Origin: an uncultured Bacteroidales bacterium
Lineage (GTDB): Bacteria; Bacteroidota; Bacteroidia; Bacteroidales; Paludibacteraceae
Assembly: GCA_937891905.1 (NCBI GenBank)
Contig: CALATT010000056.1
Coordinates: forward strand, 1-64,000
Reading direction: 5' to 3'
Length of the DNA: 64,000 nt
Part shown: positions 53,943 through 63,100 of the stretch, one piece after another
Numbering within the stretch: position 1 is the first letter of the stretch
How the letters are laid out: every line of letters begins with the position of its first letter
The notes under the pieces: generated by a model
Seen by the model: the letters and a program-made list of their open reading frames with translations, nothing else
What the model was told of the DNA's origin: nothing
Databases searched by the model: none
Position numbers and translations under genes: made by a program

Positions 53943-54659
53943 ATGAAATCAGTCCTTTATTTTTTATATGGCTTATACCAATATATCGTTGTATGGCCTA
54001 TTATGGTAGTGCTTACGCTTTTTACGGCGGTGTTTACAATGATTTTTGTTCCATTCCGCAATGCGGAGTTTGTGCATAGGGTACAGCAGTTTTGGTCTCG
54101 TTCATTTTATCGACTAATGTTTTTACCCGTGACGGTGGAGGGATTGGAATATATACAACCAGGTCAGAGTTATGTATTTGTGAGTAACCATCAGTCAATG
54201 TTTGATGTGTGGCTTATATATGGTTGGTTGCCTGTGATTTTTAAATGGTTGATGAAAGCGGAATTGCGTAAAGTGCCTTTTGTGGGTATAGCATGCAAAG
54301 CGGCAGGGCATATTTTCGTAGATAGAAAAAATCCCAAAGCAGCCATGGAGAGTATGGAGAATATAAAGAAGCAATTGAAGGATGGTGTATGTACCGTTAT
54401 TTTCCCCGAGGGAACTCGTACTAAGGATGGTCAAGTGGGTCGTTTTAAGCGTGGTGCCTTCCAGATAGCATTAGATTTAAAGTTGCCAATTATTCCTATT
54501 TCATTGTCAGGTTGCTACGATGTACTACCTAAAGGTAAGCCATTTGTTTATCGTCGTCCAGTGCGCATGTATGTGGGGGAACCGATAGATATTACGCAGT
54601 TTGAGAATAATAACGACGCAATTGATTTTGTGCGTAATAAAGTGATAGAGAATGTGTGA
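53943..54659 (+). CDS. plsC: 1-acyl-sn-glycerol-3-phosphate acyltransferase
   Basis: A 238-residue membrane-associated enzyme adding the second acyl chain to make phosphatidate. An N-terminal hydrophobic region (residues 1-40) precedes the NHQSMFD (HxxxxD) motif at about 81 and the FPEGTRTKDG motif at about 156. Both are intact. It starts 14 nt after the kinase gene. Confidence 0.93.
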   Translation: MKSVLYFLYGLYQYIVVWPIMVVLTLFTAVFTMIFVPFRNAEFVHRVQQFWSRSFYRLMFLPVTVEGLEYIQPGQSYVFVSNHQSMFDVWLIYGWLPVIFKWLMKAELRKVPFVGIACKAAGHIFVDRKNPKAAMESMENIKKQLKDGVCTVIFPEGTRTKDGQVGRFKRGAFQIALDLKLPIIPISLSGCYDVLPKGKPFVYRRPVRMYVGEPIDITQFENNNDAIDFVRNKVIENV

Positions 54660-54705
54660 TGATAAAAGTACAAAGTGAAAAGTGTAGAATTTAAATTTAG
54701 ATATT

Positions 54706-55137
54706 ATGTATTCAGATCCAAAAGAGTGTCTTTATTGTCAGAATAATGAGACACTACACAATTTGATGATTGAGATTTGCCATTTGCGTGTTTCTCGTGC
54801 ATTCCTTTTTAAAGAGCAAACTTACCATGGTCGTTGTTTGGTGTCATATGATGGTCATGTGAATGATTTGAATGAGTTGTCTGATGAGCAGCGTAATCTA
54901 TTTATGGCTGATGTGGCGCAAGTGACGAAAGCGATGCAGAAATTATTCAATCCAGAGAAGATTAATTACGGAGCATATTCAGACAAGTTGAGTCACTTAC
55001 ATTTCCATTTAGCACCAAAGTATGTGGATGGACCTGATTATGGTGGAATATTCCAGATGAATCCCGGTAAGGTGTATCTTACGGAAGAAGAGTACGCAGC
55101 CATGGTGACATCACTTCGCCAGGAATTGAATCAATAA
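54706..55137 (+). CDS. HIT family hydrolase
   Basis: A 143-residue nucleotide-binding protein. The catalytic histidine triad is HLHFHLAPK (about residues 105-113). An N-terminal CLYCQ pair may form part of a zinc site seen in some HIT proteins. Members hydrolyse or transfer AMP from dinucleotides or adenylates. The 46-nt upstream gap is AT-rich with AAAGTG words. Confidence 0.9.
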   Translation: MYSDPKECLYCQNNETLHNLMIEICHLRVSRAFLFKEQTYHGRCLVSYDGHVNDLNELSDEQRNLFMADVAQVTKAMQKLFNPEKINYGAYSDKLSHLHFHLAPKYVDGPDYGGIFQMNPGKVYLTEEEYAAMVTSLRQELNQ

Positions 55138-55182
55138 AGCGATTTACCAAGTCTGTTTGTAAAGTAGGAAAAAGAACACCCT

Positions 55183-56349
55183 ATGTTATTTCGTGATATA
55201 ATAGGTCAATCGGATATCAAGCAGCGTTTACGCAAAGCGGTGCAAGAGGGGCGTATACCACATGCGCAATTATTTACAGGCGTGAGTGGAATAGGTAAAC
55301 TGCAGTTAGCGCTCGCGTATGCGCAGTATTTGAATTGTCCTCATCGTTCAGACGAGGATAGTTGTGGTGTATGTCCTACCTGTTTGCAATTTCAAAAACT
55401 CCAACATCCAGACCTTCATTTTGCTTTTCCTATTGTAAAGACGGACGCAGCAGATACTTGCGATGGATTCATGGATAAATGGCGTGATATACTATTAGAG
55501 CGCCGTTATTTCAACCTCGATGATTGGTATCAATATTTAGGCGTGGAAACCAAACAGGGAATTATTTACGAGAAGGAGAGTGGGGAGATAATGCGTAAGT
55601 TGGCTCTCAAACCCTATGGCAATGGATATAAGGTGATGATTATTTGGCAGCCGGAGAAGATGAATATCACCTGTGCTAATAAATTGCTCAAGTTGTTAGA
55701 AGAGCCCTATGAGCAAACCCTTTTTATTCTTGTGAGTGAACATCCTGAGCAATTATTATCTACGATTCAATCGCGTGTTCAGATGATTACTATTCCTCGT
55801 TTGGAGAGCGAGACTATAGTACACGCACTACGGGAAAGTCACGATTTATCCTATGAGGAGGCAGCGGATATATCTCGGATAGCCAATGGAAGTTATCTGA
55901 TGGCAATGAAAAAAGCCGATGAAACCGAAGAGAACCAACAAGAATTAAATGATTTTATATCTCTCTTCCGTGATGCCTATACAGTAGGAGTACTCAAGGA
56001 TCCTCAAGCGAAATATACATCTCTCAAACGCCTTAAGCAATGGAGTTTGTCTATTGCTGATAGTAAGGTGGGAAGGGAAAAACAGAAACATTTCCTTCAA
56101 TATGCTCAGCAACAAGTGCGCGAGAACTACATACGCAATTTTGCGCAACCAGCACTCAATTACCAATTGCCGGGCGAACGCGAGTTTTCTACTCGTTTTG
56201 CACCATTTATACACGATGGAAATGTGGAGCAGATAATGAAGCAATTAGAGTTAGCAGAGAGGCAGATAGAGCAGAATGGTAATGCTAAAGTAATATTTTT
56301 TGACCTCTGTTTACAAATGATAGTACTTATTAAGAAACCAAGAAATTGA
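55183..56349 (+). CDS. holB: DNA polymerase III subunit delta'
   Basis: A 388-residue clamp-loader ATPase-fold protein. The P-loop position reads GVSGIGK; the zinc module is CPHRSDEDSCGVCPTC at about residues 51-66. SDRVQ-like SRVQMI follows the sensor region. HolB helps load the sliding clamp. It starts the conserved holB-ricT-gldH block and lies 5 nt before ricT. Confidence 0.92.
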   Translation: MLFRDIIGQSDIKQRLRKAVQEGRIPHAQLFTGVSGIGKLQLALAYAQYLNCPHRSDEDSCGVCPTCLQFQKLQHPDLHFAFPIVKTDAADTCDGFMDKWRDILLERRYFNLDDWYQYLGVETKQGIIYEKESGEIMRKLALKPYGNGYKVMIIWQPEKMNITCANKLLKLLEEPYEQTLFILVSEHPEQLLSTIQSRVQMITIPRLESETIVHALRESHDLSYEEAADISRIANGSYLMAMKKADETEENQQELNDFISLFRDAYTVGVLKDPQAKYTSLKRLKQWSLSIADSKVGREKQKHFLQYAQQQVRENYIRNFAQPALNYQLPGEREFSTRFAPFIHDGNVEQIMKQLELAERQIEQNGNAKVIFFDLCLQMIVLIKKPRN

Positions 56350-56354
56350 TATAT

Positions 56355-57497
56355 ATGGATAAAAATACAGTAGGAAAACCCCATTTGGAGTTGTCGGCTG
56401 CAGCGACGAAAGGTAACTCTATGCAGATGTTGCCTGTTTGTGATTGGTTGAATGACTTGCCAGATAATACAACTGTGACCGATTTGGTGGAGGTTGTTTT
56501 TAAGAATACGCACAAAGGTTATTTCCATAATACGAACCATCTTCCTTTAGAGAAAGGAGTGCGTGTGGTAGTAGGAGCTAATCCTGGTTATGACTTGGGA
56601 GAAGTATCATTGACGGGCAGGTTAGTGGCTTTGCAGATGAAGAAGAATCGTTTGGATGCGACTCGTTACGAGGTGCGTGAAGTGCTTCGTATAGCAACGG
56701 ATGAGGATCTTAATCGAGCAGAACAAGCACATGCGCGTGAGCAAGAGACGATGATTCAAGCGCGCCAATTAGCCAAATCGCTTGGATTGGAGATGAAGAT
56801 TGGTGATGTGGAGTATCAAGCGGATGGAACGAAGGCTATTTTTTATTATATTGCAGATGGCCGCGTAGATTTCCGTCAACTTATTAAAGTGTATGCGGAA
56901 ACATTCCGTATTCGTGTAGAGATGAAGCAGATTGGTGCTCGCCAAGAAGCAGGTCGTATAGGTGGAACAGGACCATGTGGTAGGGAGTTGTGTTGCTCTA
57001 CATGGATGACTAATTTCTCGTCTGTAGGTACTGGAGCCGCGCGATTACAGAATATATCGCCTAATCCACAGAAATTGGCAGGTATGTGCGCTAAACTCAA
57101 ATGTTGTTTGAATTATGAGATGCCTGTCTATGAGGATGCCACAAAGGATATGCCATCACGCCACACACCTATTGAGACGCAAGACGGCACTTATTACTTC
57201 TTCTCTTCTGACCCATTAGCGGGTAAGATTACTTACTCTTCTGATGCACATGTGCCAGCTAATCTACAGACGATTAGTGTCGCGCGCGCAAAAGAGATGA
57301 TAGCGATGAATAAGCGTGGTGAGAAGCCCATTGCCTTTGAGGGTAATCGTGCTGTGAATCATAATGAGATAGGATTCAAAACAGTAGAGCATGATGATGT
57401 GACGCGTTTTGATAAGAAGAAACAACATCATAATCACGGTAATCACCACCGTGATAAGAAAGATAAACATCATCACTCAAATCGTGATAAGAAATGA
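56355..57497 (+). CDS. ricT: PSP1 domain protein, RicT family, with His-rich tail
   Basis: A 380-residue protein. The PSP1 domain core includes GGTGPCGRELCC and CAKLKCCLNYE, whose cysteines bind a 4Fe-4S cluster in the Bacillus YaaT/RicT complex that affects RNase Y. The last ~25 residues are rich in His and Lys (HHNHGNHHRDKK), an unusual tail that may bind metal. The ATG at 56355 is chosen over a TTG overlapping the holB stop. It overlaps gldH by 4 nt. Confidence 0.88.
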   Translation: MDKNTVGKPHLELSAAATKGNSMQMLPVCDWLNDLPDNTTVTDLVEVVFKNTHKGYFHNTNHLPLEKGVRVVVGANPGYDLGEVSLTGRLVALQMKKNRLDATRYEVREVLRIATDEDLNRAEQAHAREQETMIQARQLAKSLGLEMKIGDVEYQADGTKAIFYYIADGRVDFRQLIKVYAETFRIRVEMKQIGARQEAGRIGGTGPCGRELCCSTWMTNFSSVGTGAARLQNISPNPQKLAGMCAKLKCCLNYEMPVYEDATKDMPSRHTPIETQDGTYYFFSSDPLAGKITYSSDAHVPANLQTISVARAKEMIAMNKRGEKPIAFEGNRAVNHNEIGFKTVEHDDVTRFDKKKQHHNHGNHHRDKKDKHHHSNRDKK

Positions 57498-57973
57498 AAA
57501 AGGGAATTATGATTTTAGGTTGTGTAATATGCTTACTATCTGCATGCACAACAGATATAATCTATAGTAATTTTCGTCCTATTGTATACGATGATAGTAC
57601 TATCACGCACACGGGGCAATGGCATAAGGACTCAATAATATCTTTCGATTACCAAATAGCAGACACAAGTGCAGATTATTCGGTGCTTATCTATGTGCGT
57701 CATACAGAGCGCTACCCATACCAAAATATGTGGTTATTTGTTTCTAATGGAACTCATAGTGATACGATTGAGTTTTATCTTGCCGACGATAGAGGTCAAT
57801 GGTTGGGAGATGATAAGAATGGTTTGATAGAGATGCCTATTCTCTTTGATGCTTATCATCATTATACGGATACGGGTTTATATCAATTGAGTATTCAGCA
57901 TGGTATGCGTGATACACTTTTACGCGGCGTGATGGATGTTGGATTAGAGATAGCTGTTAGCGATAAGGAATAG
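57494..57973 (+). CDS. gldH: Gliding motility lipoprotein GldH homologue
   Basis: A 159-residue lipoprotein with lipobox ending LLSAC at residue 18 and a mature beta-rich domain ([32 protein letters not shown]). Position after holB and ricT is characteristic of Bacteroidota gldH. In Flavobacterium it is needed for gliding; its role in non-gliders is unclear. It overlaps ricT by 4 nt. Confidence 0.88.
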   Translation: MKKGIMILGCVICLLSACTTDIIYSNFRPIVYDDSTITHTGQWHKDSIISFDYQIADTSADYSVLIYVRHTERYPYQNMWLFVSNGTHSDTIEFYLADDRGQWLGDDKNGLIEMPILFDAYHHYTDTGLYQLSIQHGMRDTLLRGVMDVGLEIAVSDKE

Positions 57974-57975
57974 AA

Positions 57976-58755
57976 ATGGGAAAGAATAAGTTAAAGAAAT
58001 TCATGGAGATGGAGACATTTGATAATGTTTTCCAATGTGGTGCGCGTGAGTTGTTACCTGAAACGCAGGTTTATCCGATGGCTGGTCATTGGCGTGAGCA
58101 GTATTTCCATAATGACAATCCAATTGTGTTGGAGTTGGGTTGTGGTAGGGGAGAATATACAGTAGGTCTTGCTCAGAAATACCCAGATAAGAATTTTATA
58201 GGTGTGGATATAAAAGGTGCCCGCATGTGGGCAGGAGCCAAGGAGGCAATTCAAAAAGGATTGAAGAATGTGGCATTTTTGAGAACGAACATAGAGATTA
58301 TCAGTTCTTTCTTTTCTTCCGATGAAATCGACGAAATATGGATTACATTCTGTGATCCTCAGATGAAGAAAGCCACTAAGCGTCTTACTTCTACTTATTT
58401 CATGCAGCGCTACCAGCAGATAGTGAAGCCCAATGGTATTATTCACCTCAAGACGGATAGCCCGTTTCTATATACCTATACTACAGAGATGCTGCGGCTC
58501 AATCCTTATCCTATTCTTTATACAACGGATGACCTATATGCTAATATAGATAATGGTGAGTCGAACATGCATGTTTTGGATGCGTCAGCATTGCAAACGC
58601 ACTATGAAAAGCAATGGTTGGATCGTGGATTAACAATTAAGTATATAAAATGGCAACTCACCCCATTGACTGAGTGGAGTGAGCCTACTATTGAGATAGA
58701 AAAGGATAGTTATCGATCTTATGGCCGCAATTATACGGTGAAGGCTGAGCTCTAA
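57976..58755 (+). CDS. trmB: tRNA (guanine-N7-)-methyltransferase
   Basis: A 259-residue SAM enzyme forming m7G46 in tRNA. The SAM motif [15 protein letters not shown] is at about residues 53-67, then VDIKGARMW and [14 protein letters not shown], the signature block with the catalytic Asp. It is the last gene of the operon and starts 2 nt after gldH. Confidence 0.95.
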   Translation: MGKNKLKKFMEMETFDNVFQCGARELLPETQVYPMAGHWREQYFHNDNPIVLELGCGRGEYTVGLAQKYPDKNFIGVDIKGARMWAGAKEAIQKGLKNVAFLRTNIEIISSFFSSDEIDEIWITFCDPQMKKATKRLTSTYFMQRYQQIVKPNGIIHLKTDSPFLYTYTTEMLRLNPYPILYTTDDLYANIDNGESNMHVLDASALQTHYEKQWLDRGLTIKYIKWQLTPLTEWSEPTIEIEKDSYRSYGRNYTVKAEL

Positions 58756-58782
58756 TAGCTATTTGTACCCCGCGTAGCACTT

Positions 58783-58853
58783 ATTGATAATAGATAATGT
58801 ATTATTTATCAATTGATTATGGTGGCGTAGCATATTTATTTTGTGCTACGCCA
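58783..58853. terminator. Paired hairpins after trmB
   Basis: Two stems: ATTGATAA/TTATCAAT (58783-58813) and TGGCGTAGC/GCTACGCCA (58823-58853). Neither has a strong T-run, but together they probably end the trmB transcript. The word GCGTAGCAC also occurs just upstream at 58772. Confidence 0.5.
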
Positions 58854-58864
58854 TCTATTTGTAT

Positions 58865-58896
58865 ATTGCCAGTATAAAAAAAATATAGTACCTTTG
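58865..58896 (+). promoter_or_regulatory. Promoter of the membrane HTH/PH-like pair
   Basis: ATTG at 58865-58868 and TACCTTTG at 58889-58896, 20 bp apart; the start codon is 26 nt below the box. Confidence 0.7.
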
Positions 58897-58922
58897 CAGC
58901 GTAATTCAAAACTTAAGGAACG

Positions 58923-59384
58923 ATGGATTTAACATTACTTTTATGTCTCTTTTTTTTAATCTCATTTACAGTGTTTACTGTTGGCTTTCTCAAGTTGCAG
59001 GTTAATAATGCTAATCTTAAGCAGCAACTCTCTGATGCGCGTATACGCGAACTAATGTATAAAAAGGAATATGCAATGAGGCAATCTTATTTATTAGAGC
59101 AGGTTATAAAAAGTCCTGAACACTCTCAGGGAATAGACTATTTACTTCGAGCTAATGAGGCAAGAATAGCGTATTTGAAGAAACATTATGCTAATCTAAC
59201 AGAAGTAGATATTCAAGTGCTCATACTGATTGGGATGGGATTAGAAACGCAAGATATACTATTGATATTAGATATGTCTAAGCGAACTTACTATAAACGC
59301 AGACAGATTATCTCGAAACGGATGAGTATATCTACAACTGAACTTGACGAAAAGGCCCAATTATTGTTTAATTCTAAATATTGA
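58923..59384 (+). CDS. Membrane-anchored LuxR-like helix-turn-helix protein
   Basis: A 153-residue protein: one N-terminal membrane segment (residues 3-23), a coiled coil (24-65), and a C-terminal helix-turn-helix at about 92-136 (LTEVDIQVLILIGMGL, then MSKRTYYKRRQIISKRM) like LuxR/GerE output domains. A DNA-binding domain tethered to the membrane suggests direct signal coupling to transcription. There is no sensor domain outside. I know no named family. Its stop overlaps the next start (TGATG). Confidence 0.7.
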   Translation: MDLTLLLCLFFLISFTVFTVGFLKLQVNNANLKQQLSDARIRELMYKKEYAMRQSYLLEQVIKSPEHSQGIDYLLRANEARIAYLKKHYANLTEVDIQVLILIGMGLETQDILLILDMSKRTYYKRRQIISKRMSISTTELDEKAQLLFNSKY

Positions 59385-60046
59385 TGTTTATGACTCCTTC
59401 ACAGCAGCGTCGTAGAAAGCGCACGATTTTTCTTATTTCTTTTTTCATAGTATCGCTGATATATTTAGTAGTAGCATTTTCTCTATTATATAAACAAATG
59501 CATGTAGGTGTGGCGATAGTATTCGTACTTTTTCTAGCATATGCATTTGTCTTGGATAAAATGTCTAAGCGTCTTATAGATTATGAGCCAGACAAGATTA
59601 GTAATCAACCATTAGCAGATTATTTAGATTTAAGTAATTCGTTTGACTGGAAAAAATTATTGTTCTATACAATATGGATAAGCGCATTATTATTAGTAGT
59701 ATATTTATTCTTTCCTAGTAGAGCTATAAGAAGTACAATCGTTGTGTTACCAATAGCTATACTTACATATGCTTTAGGTATATATTATAATTCACGAAAT
59801 ATATATCGCATTGAGATGGATGTGCTCTATATAAAAGAGTATTCGTTTTTTCGCTCTATAACAGAGATACGAATTCCAATCTCCGAAATAAAAAAGATAT
59901 GTATTAAGGGAGCATATACTACTGCTGTTCAATACCCTATGTTAATACTAACAGTGGGGGAGGTAGAACGAGAACTGCGTTGTAGTTCGCATATAGAGGA
60001 AATAGCTCAGGAATTATATAGTAGAAGTATAGGAGCGGTAAAATAA
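59384..60046 (+). CDS. Membrane protein with PH-like C-terminal domain
   Basis: A 220-residue protein. Four membrane segments (about residues 13-33, 39-56, 88-107 and 114-130) precede a ~85-residue beta-rich soluble domain (YRIEMDVLYIKEYSF, IRIPISEIKKICI) resembling bacterial PH-like domains. The start ATG overlaps the stop of the HTH gene, so the two are translationally coupled and probably partners. Specific function is unknown. The ATG at 59384 is preferred to the TTG 3 nt upstream. Confidence 0.7.
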   Translation: MFMTPSQQRRRKRTIFLISFFIVSLIYLVVAFSLLYKQMHVGVAIVFVLFLAYAFVLDKMSKRLIDYEPDKISNQPLADYLDLSNSFDWKKLLFYTIWISALLLVVYLFFPSRAIRSTIVVLPIAILTYALGIYYNSRNIYRIEMDVLYIKEYSFFRSITEIRIPISEIKKICIKGAYTTAVQYPMLILTVGEVERELRCSSHIEEIAQELYSRSIGAVK

Positions 60047-60076
60047 GATAAGGGTCGCGTGCAGCGGCCCTTATCT
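60046..60076. terminator. Bidirectional terminator between convergent genes
   Basis: A 13-bp stem (one G-T pair) with a 5-nt loop; outer arms AGATAAGGG and CCCTTATCT. It begins at the stop codon of the PH-like gene. Confidence 0.8.
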
Positions 60077-60098
60077 ATTTCAATCATATGTGCTTTAC

Positions 60099-60158
60099 TT
60101 ATTCAGCTGTTTCTGCAGCCACTTCTTCTGCGGGTTCGTTTTTCTCAAGATTTACCAC
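60099..60158 (-). pseudogene. Possible gene-tail remnant (acidic C-terminus)
   Basis: On the minus strand, in a different frame from the large secreted protein, the sequence just past its stop reads VVNLEKNEPAEEVAAETAE followed by TAA. Ala/Glu-rich tails of this sort are common at protein C-termini. No start codon other than a GTG is available, and upstream the frame soon stops. It may be the residue of a gene displaced by the secreted protein gene. Confidence 0.3.
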
Positions 60159-63100
60159 TTCACCTCTAATCCGGTGAGAGTGTATGTGTGTCCATTGTGT
60201 AGGATATATATCTGCTGATTATGTAGCACCTTTTTGCTTTGCGGGTGGTTGCTTTGTGTATGTTCCACCCCTGTTGGTGTATTATCTTGGTTCGCATCGC
60301 TACCAATATACTCATCTGGTCCTTCGATGATGTATCTCTCTTCGTGGTTGGCGGGCATAGGAAGTGTGAAGATGGATCCATTCATAATGCGTCTGCGTTG
60401 TCCCGTAACTTTATCGAATAGATAGCATGTGCGTGTCCAGTTGGGTGAGAGATAGAAAGCGAGTTCAAAAGTGTCTGCTTTCTTATTTTTGGCCATTAGG
60501 AAGGCGAGTGGTATTTGGCTTATACCTTGTCGTACATCCACCATCATCGGTGTTTTTTCGGCAGCGGTGTACATGTTGACGGGTGTTTCTACCACTGAGG
60601 TGCTATTTCCTTCCACTCCAGAGGATATAAAGAGCATATCTTCTCCCTGCACATAGTAGTCATTAGCTTGGTTATCCACTACGAGTATGGTGCGTGCGTG
60701 GTTGCCTTTTGCGAAAGCATAGACTGTGAGCATTTCAGGTATTTCTTCTACTTCGTTCAGTGAAGGAGCTTGTTTAAGTGCATGCTTATTAGCATTCCTT
60801 TGCTCTTGAATAGTTTCGCTAAGAGGGTTGTACTGGTTATTAAGTGTGAGATGAGTTGTCTTGAGTGTGATAGTTAAACTATTAGTATTCTTTTTTGTAA
60901 CTAATTTTACTGCACTCATCGGTGCCAAGAAGCGCTCTGATGAACTCATTGTGCTCGCATTAACGGCAGTCCATGTACTTCCGCTGAGGCGATAGAACTC
61001 GTGACTTAACACACTTTCATTATCGTGCAAGAAATCATGCATATTGATGAATGCCATAGTTGGGTTACCGAATATAAACGAGTTGCCTTCTATTGCATTT
61101 GTGAGTGTGATAGTCATATTTCCATTTTCGTCTGGTGTGAACGCCAATCGTTTGGCATTCGTTTTATCCACATTTACTTCTCTATTACTGGAAGAGAAGT
61201 ATTTTGTATCAGGTTTTGGCAATCTAATGGTGAGTGTTTCGGATGGTTCTGCGTCTGCTTTTTCGTCTGCTTTTTCGTCTGGACCAAATCCTAATAATTG
61301 GAATCCTCCGCCTGGTGGTAGAAGATTTCCTAATCCATTGGATTGCTGGAACTCTGCGGAAGTGGACTCTTTGGCACTACCATCTTCGTACCATGTTTTG
61401 ACTGTTTGGTTATAGAAAGCAGTCCAGAATGCGTAGGCTGCTATGTTATCGCGTGTTCCTCGGAAGGATGATACTTCAAATGGATTAGGTTCTGCGATAA
61501 TAGAGCCGTTTGTGTATGTGCCAGTATGTGGTATGAACATATCTCCAGATACCATGTTTTGTAATGGTGCGGACATCATATACCATTCTCCTTGCTGTGG
61601 AAGTATCATATCCACAAAAGCAGCTTCATATTCTAAGAGGTGTTGGTTATTCATATGTGCTCCTTCTGCGAAATATATCTTATCACACTTGTGCTGGTCG
61701 TGATAATGGGTCATTGGGTAGTGATCATGTTCATCTACGGGCACGATATATGGATAGATAAGTGGGTTTTGTAGGTTAGGAATAATCACATCGGTTCCAT
61801 CCATAGGTACGAATCCTTCCACTAATTCGGTGTTATAATCTATTTTATGGTCTCCATTTTCGTCTATCCATCCTTTCCAGTTCTCGTTCTTTCCCCATCC
61901 GTTCATAGAAGTGCCCGTAGGTGTCCAAACGAGAGTATTGGGTACCACTTCGATATTGAAGAATACAAATCCTATTCGACAAGCGTTTTCTGCGTTAGAG
62001 TTATTACCTGGGTAGTTGTGTTTATTTTCATCTTGGAACGCAACGCGCATAGTGTATGTTTCACCAGGTTCTAACTTATCAGGTGCGTCAGATGCGTCTA
62101 TCGCTGTGCTTCGCTCAATATCGTAGAATTCAAAACCAGTAGGTAGCTCTTGGGTATTAATGGTAATAGTAGCGTCTTTTGTGTATGGAGTTTCATTTAT
62201 TGTGACATTACCATCAGCGGTAATCTCCTTGATAGGTATGATAATTTTATTACTATTGGTTGCTACCACTTTAACGGTAGGTATTTGTGTGCGTTGGTGG
62301 AGCTTTTTTTCTTTTTTATCCAATGGTGTGATATTCAGGAAATAATCCGAGGATTGTGAACTGACGGTTACCCATCTTGGTTCGTTACAATCTTTGAGCA
62401 CAATAGTATTTCCATCTTTTATTACTTTTGCTGTTTCTGCGATAGGGAAAGCCCAATAGCGTGCTGTGTCCTGCGATGCTAAATAGAAATAGGCTGTTGT
62501 ATCGTACATATGCAGCAATTCATGGTCATGCAGATACTTAACAATGGTGTAGTTTTGCGGGGACAGGAAGGCATTGGGGTCTAATTCTTCGAATGTCTTG
62601 GCGTAGTAGTTGGGGTTCTTCTCTTGTATAGTCTTTCCGTCCTGTACTGGCAAGCGTCGCATATCGTACATGATAGCAGTAGTTACTTGTCCGTGCGTGT
62701 ATCCTCCATGTTTAAGCTTAAAGATAGAATCGGCAGCGTATGCTTTTTTGAGGTATTTTCTTAATTCTTCTTCTTCATCTTCCGAAGGTCTAACTTGCCC
62801 GTATATATCATCAATAGAATCGCCTACTAACCAATCGGCATAGATAGGTGCTTCTAAGTTATCAATATTAGCTCCCGTAGAAACAGCGAGGTTATTAATG
62901 ACTTTGATATCCAAGAAATAGAGGTCATTGGCGCAGTTTTGTATAGAATGTGTGAAGAATCGTGTTACCACTTGTTTTTGTCCGTTACTACCATCTATTT
63001 TCTGCAAATTACCATTTTCGTCGCGTTGTTTAACTATGTTATTTTCGGAATTGCGTAGTTCAAAGACAGTCTGCTGTGTAGCGTGTATAGGTGTCTGTAG

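Noticed and set aside
58767..58860. Riboswitch between trmB and the HTH gene
   Set aside because: The stems are simple, lie above the promoter box at 58889 and therefore belong to the 3' end of the trmB transcript.
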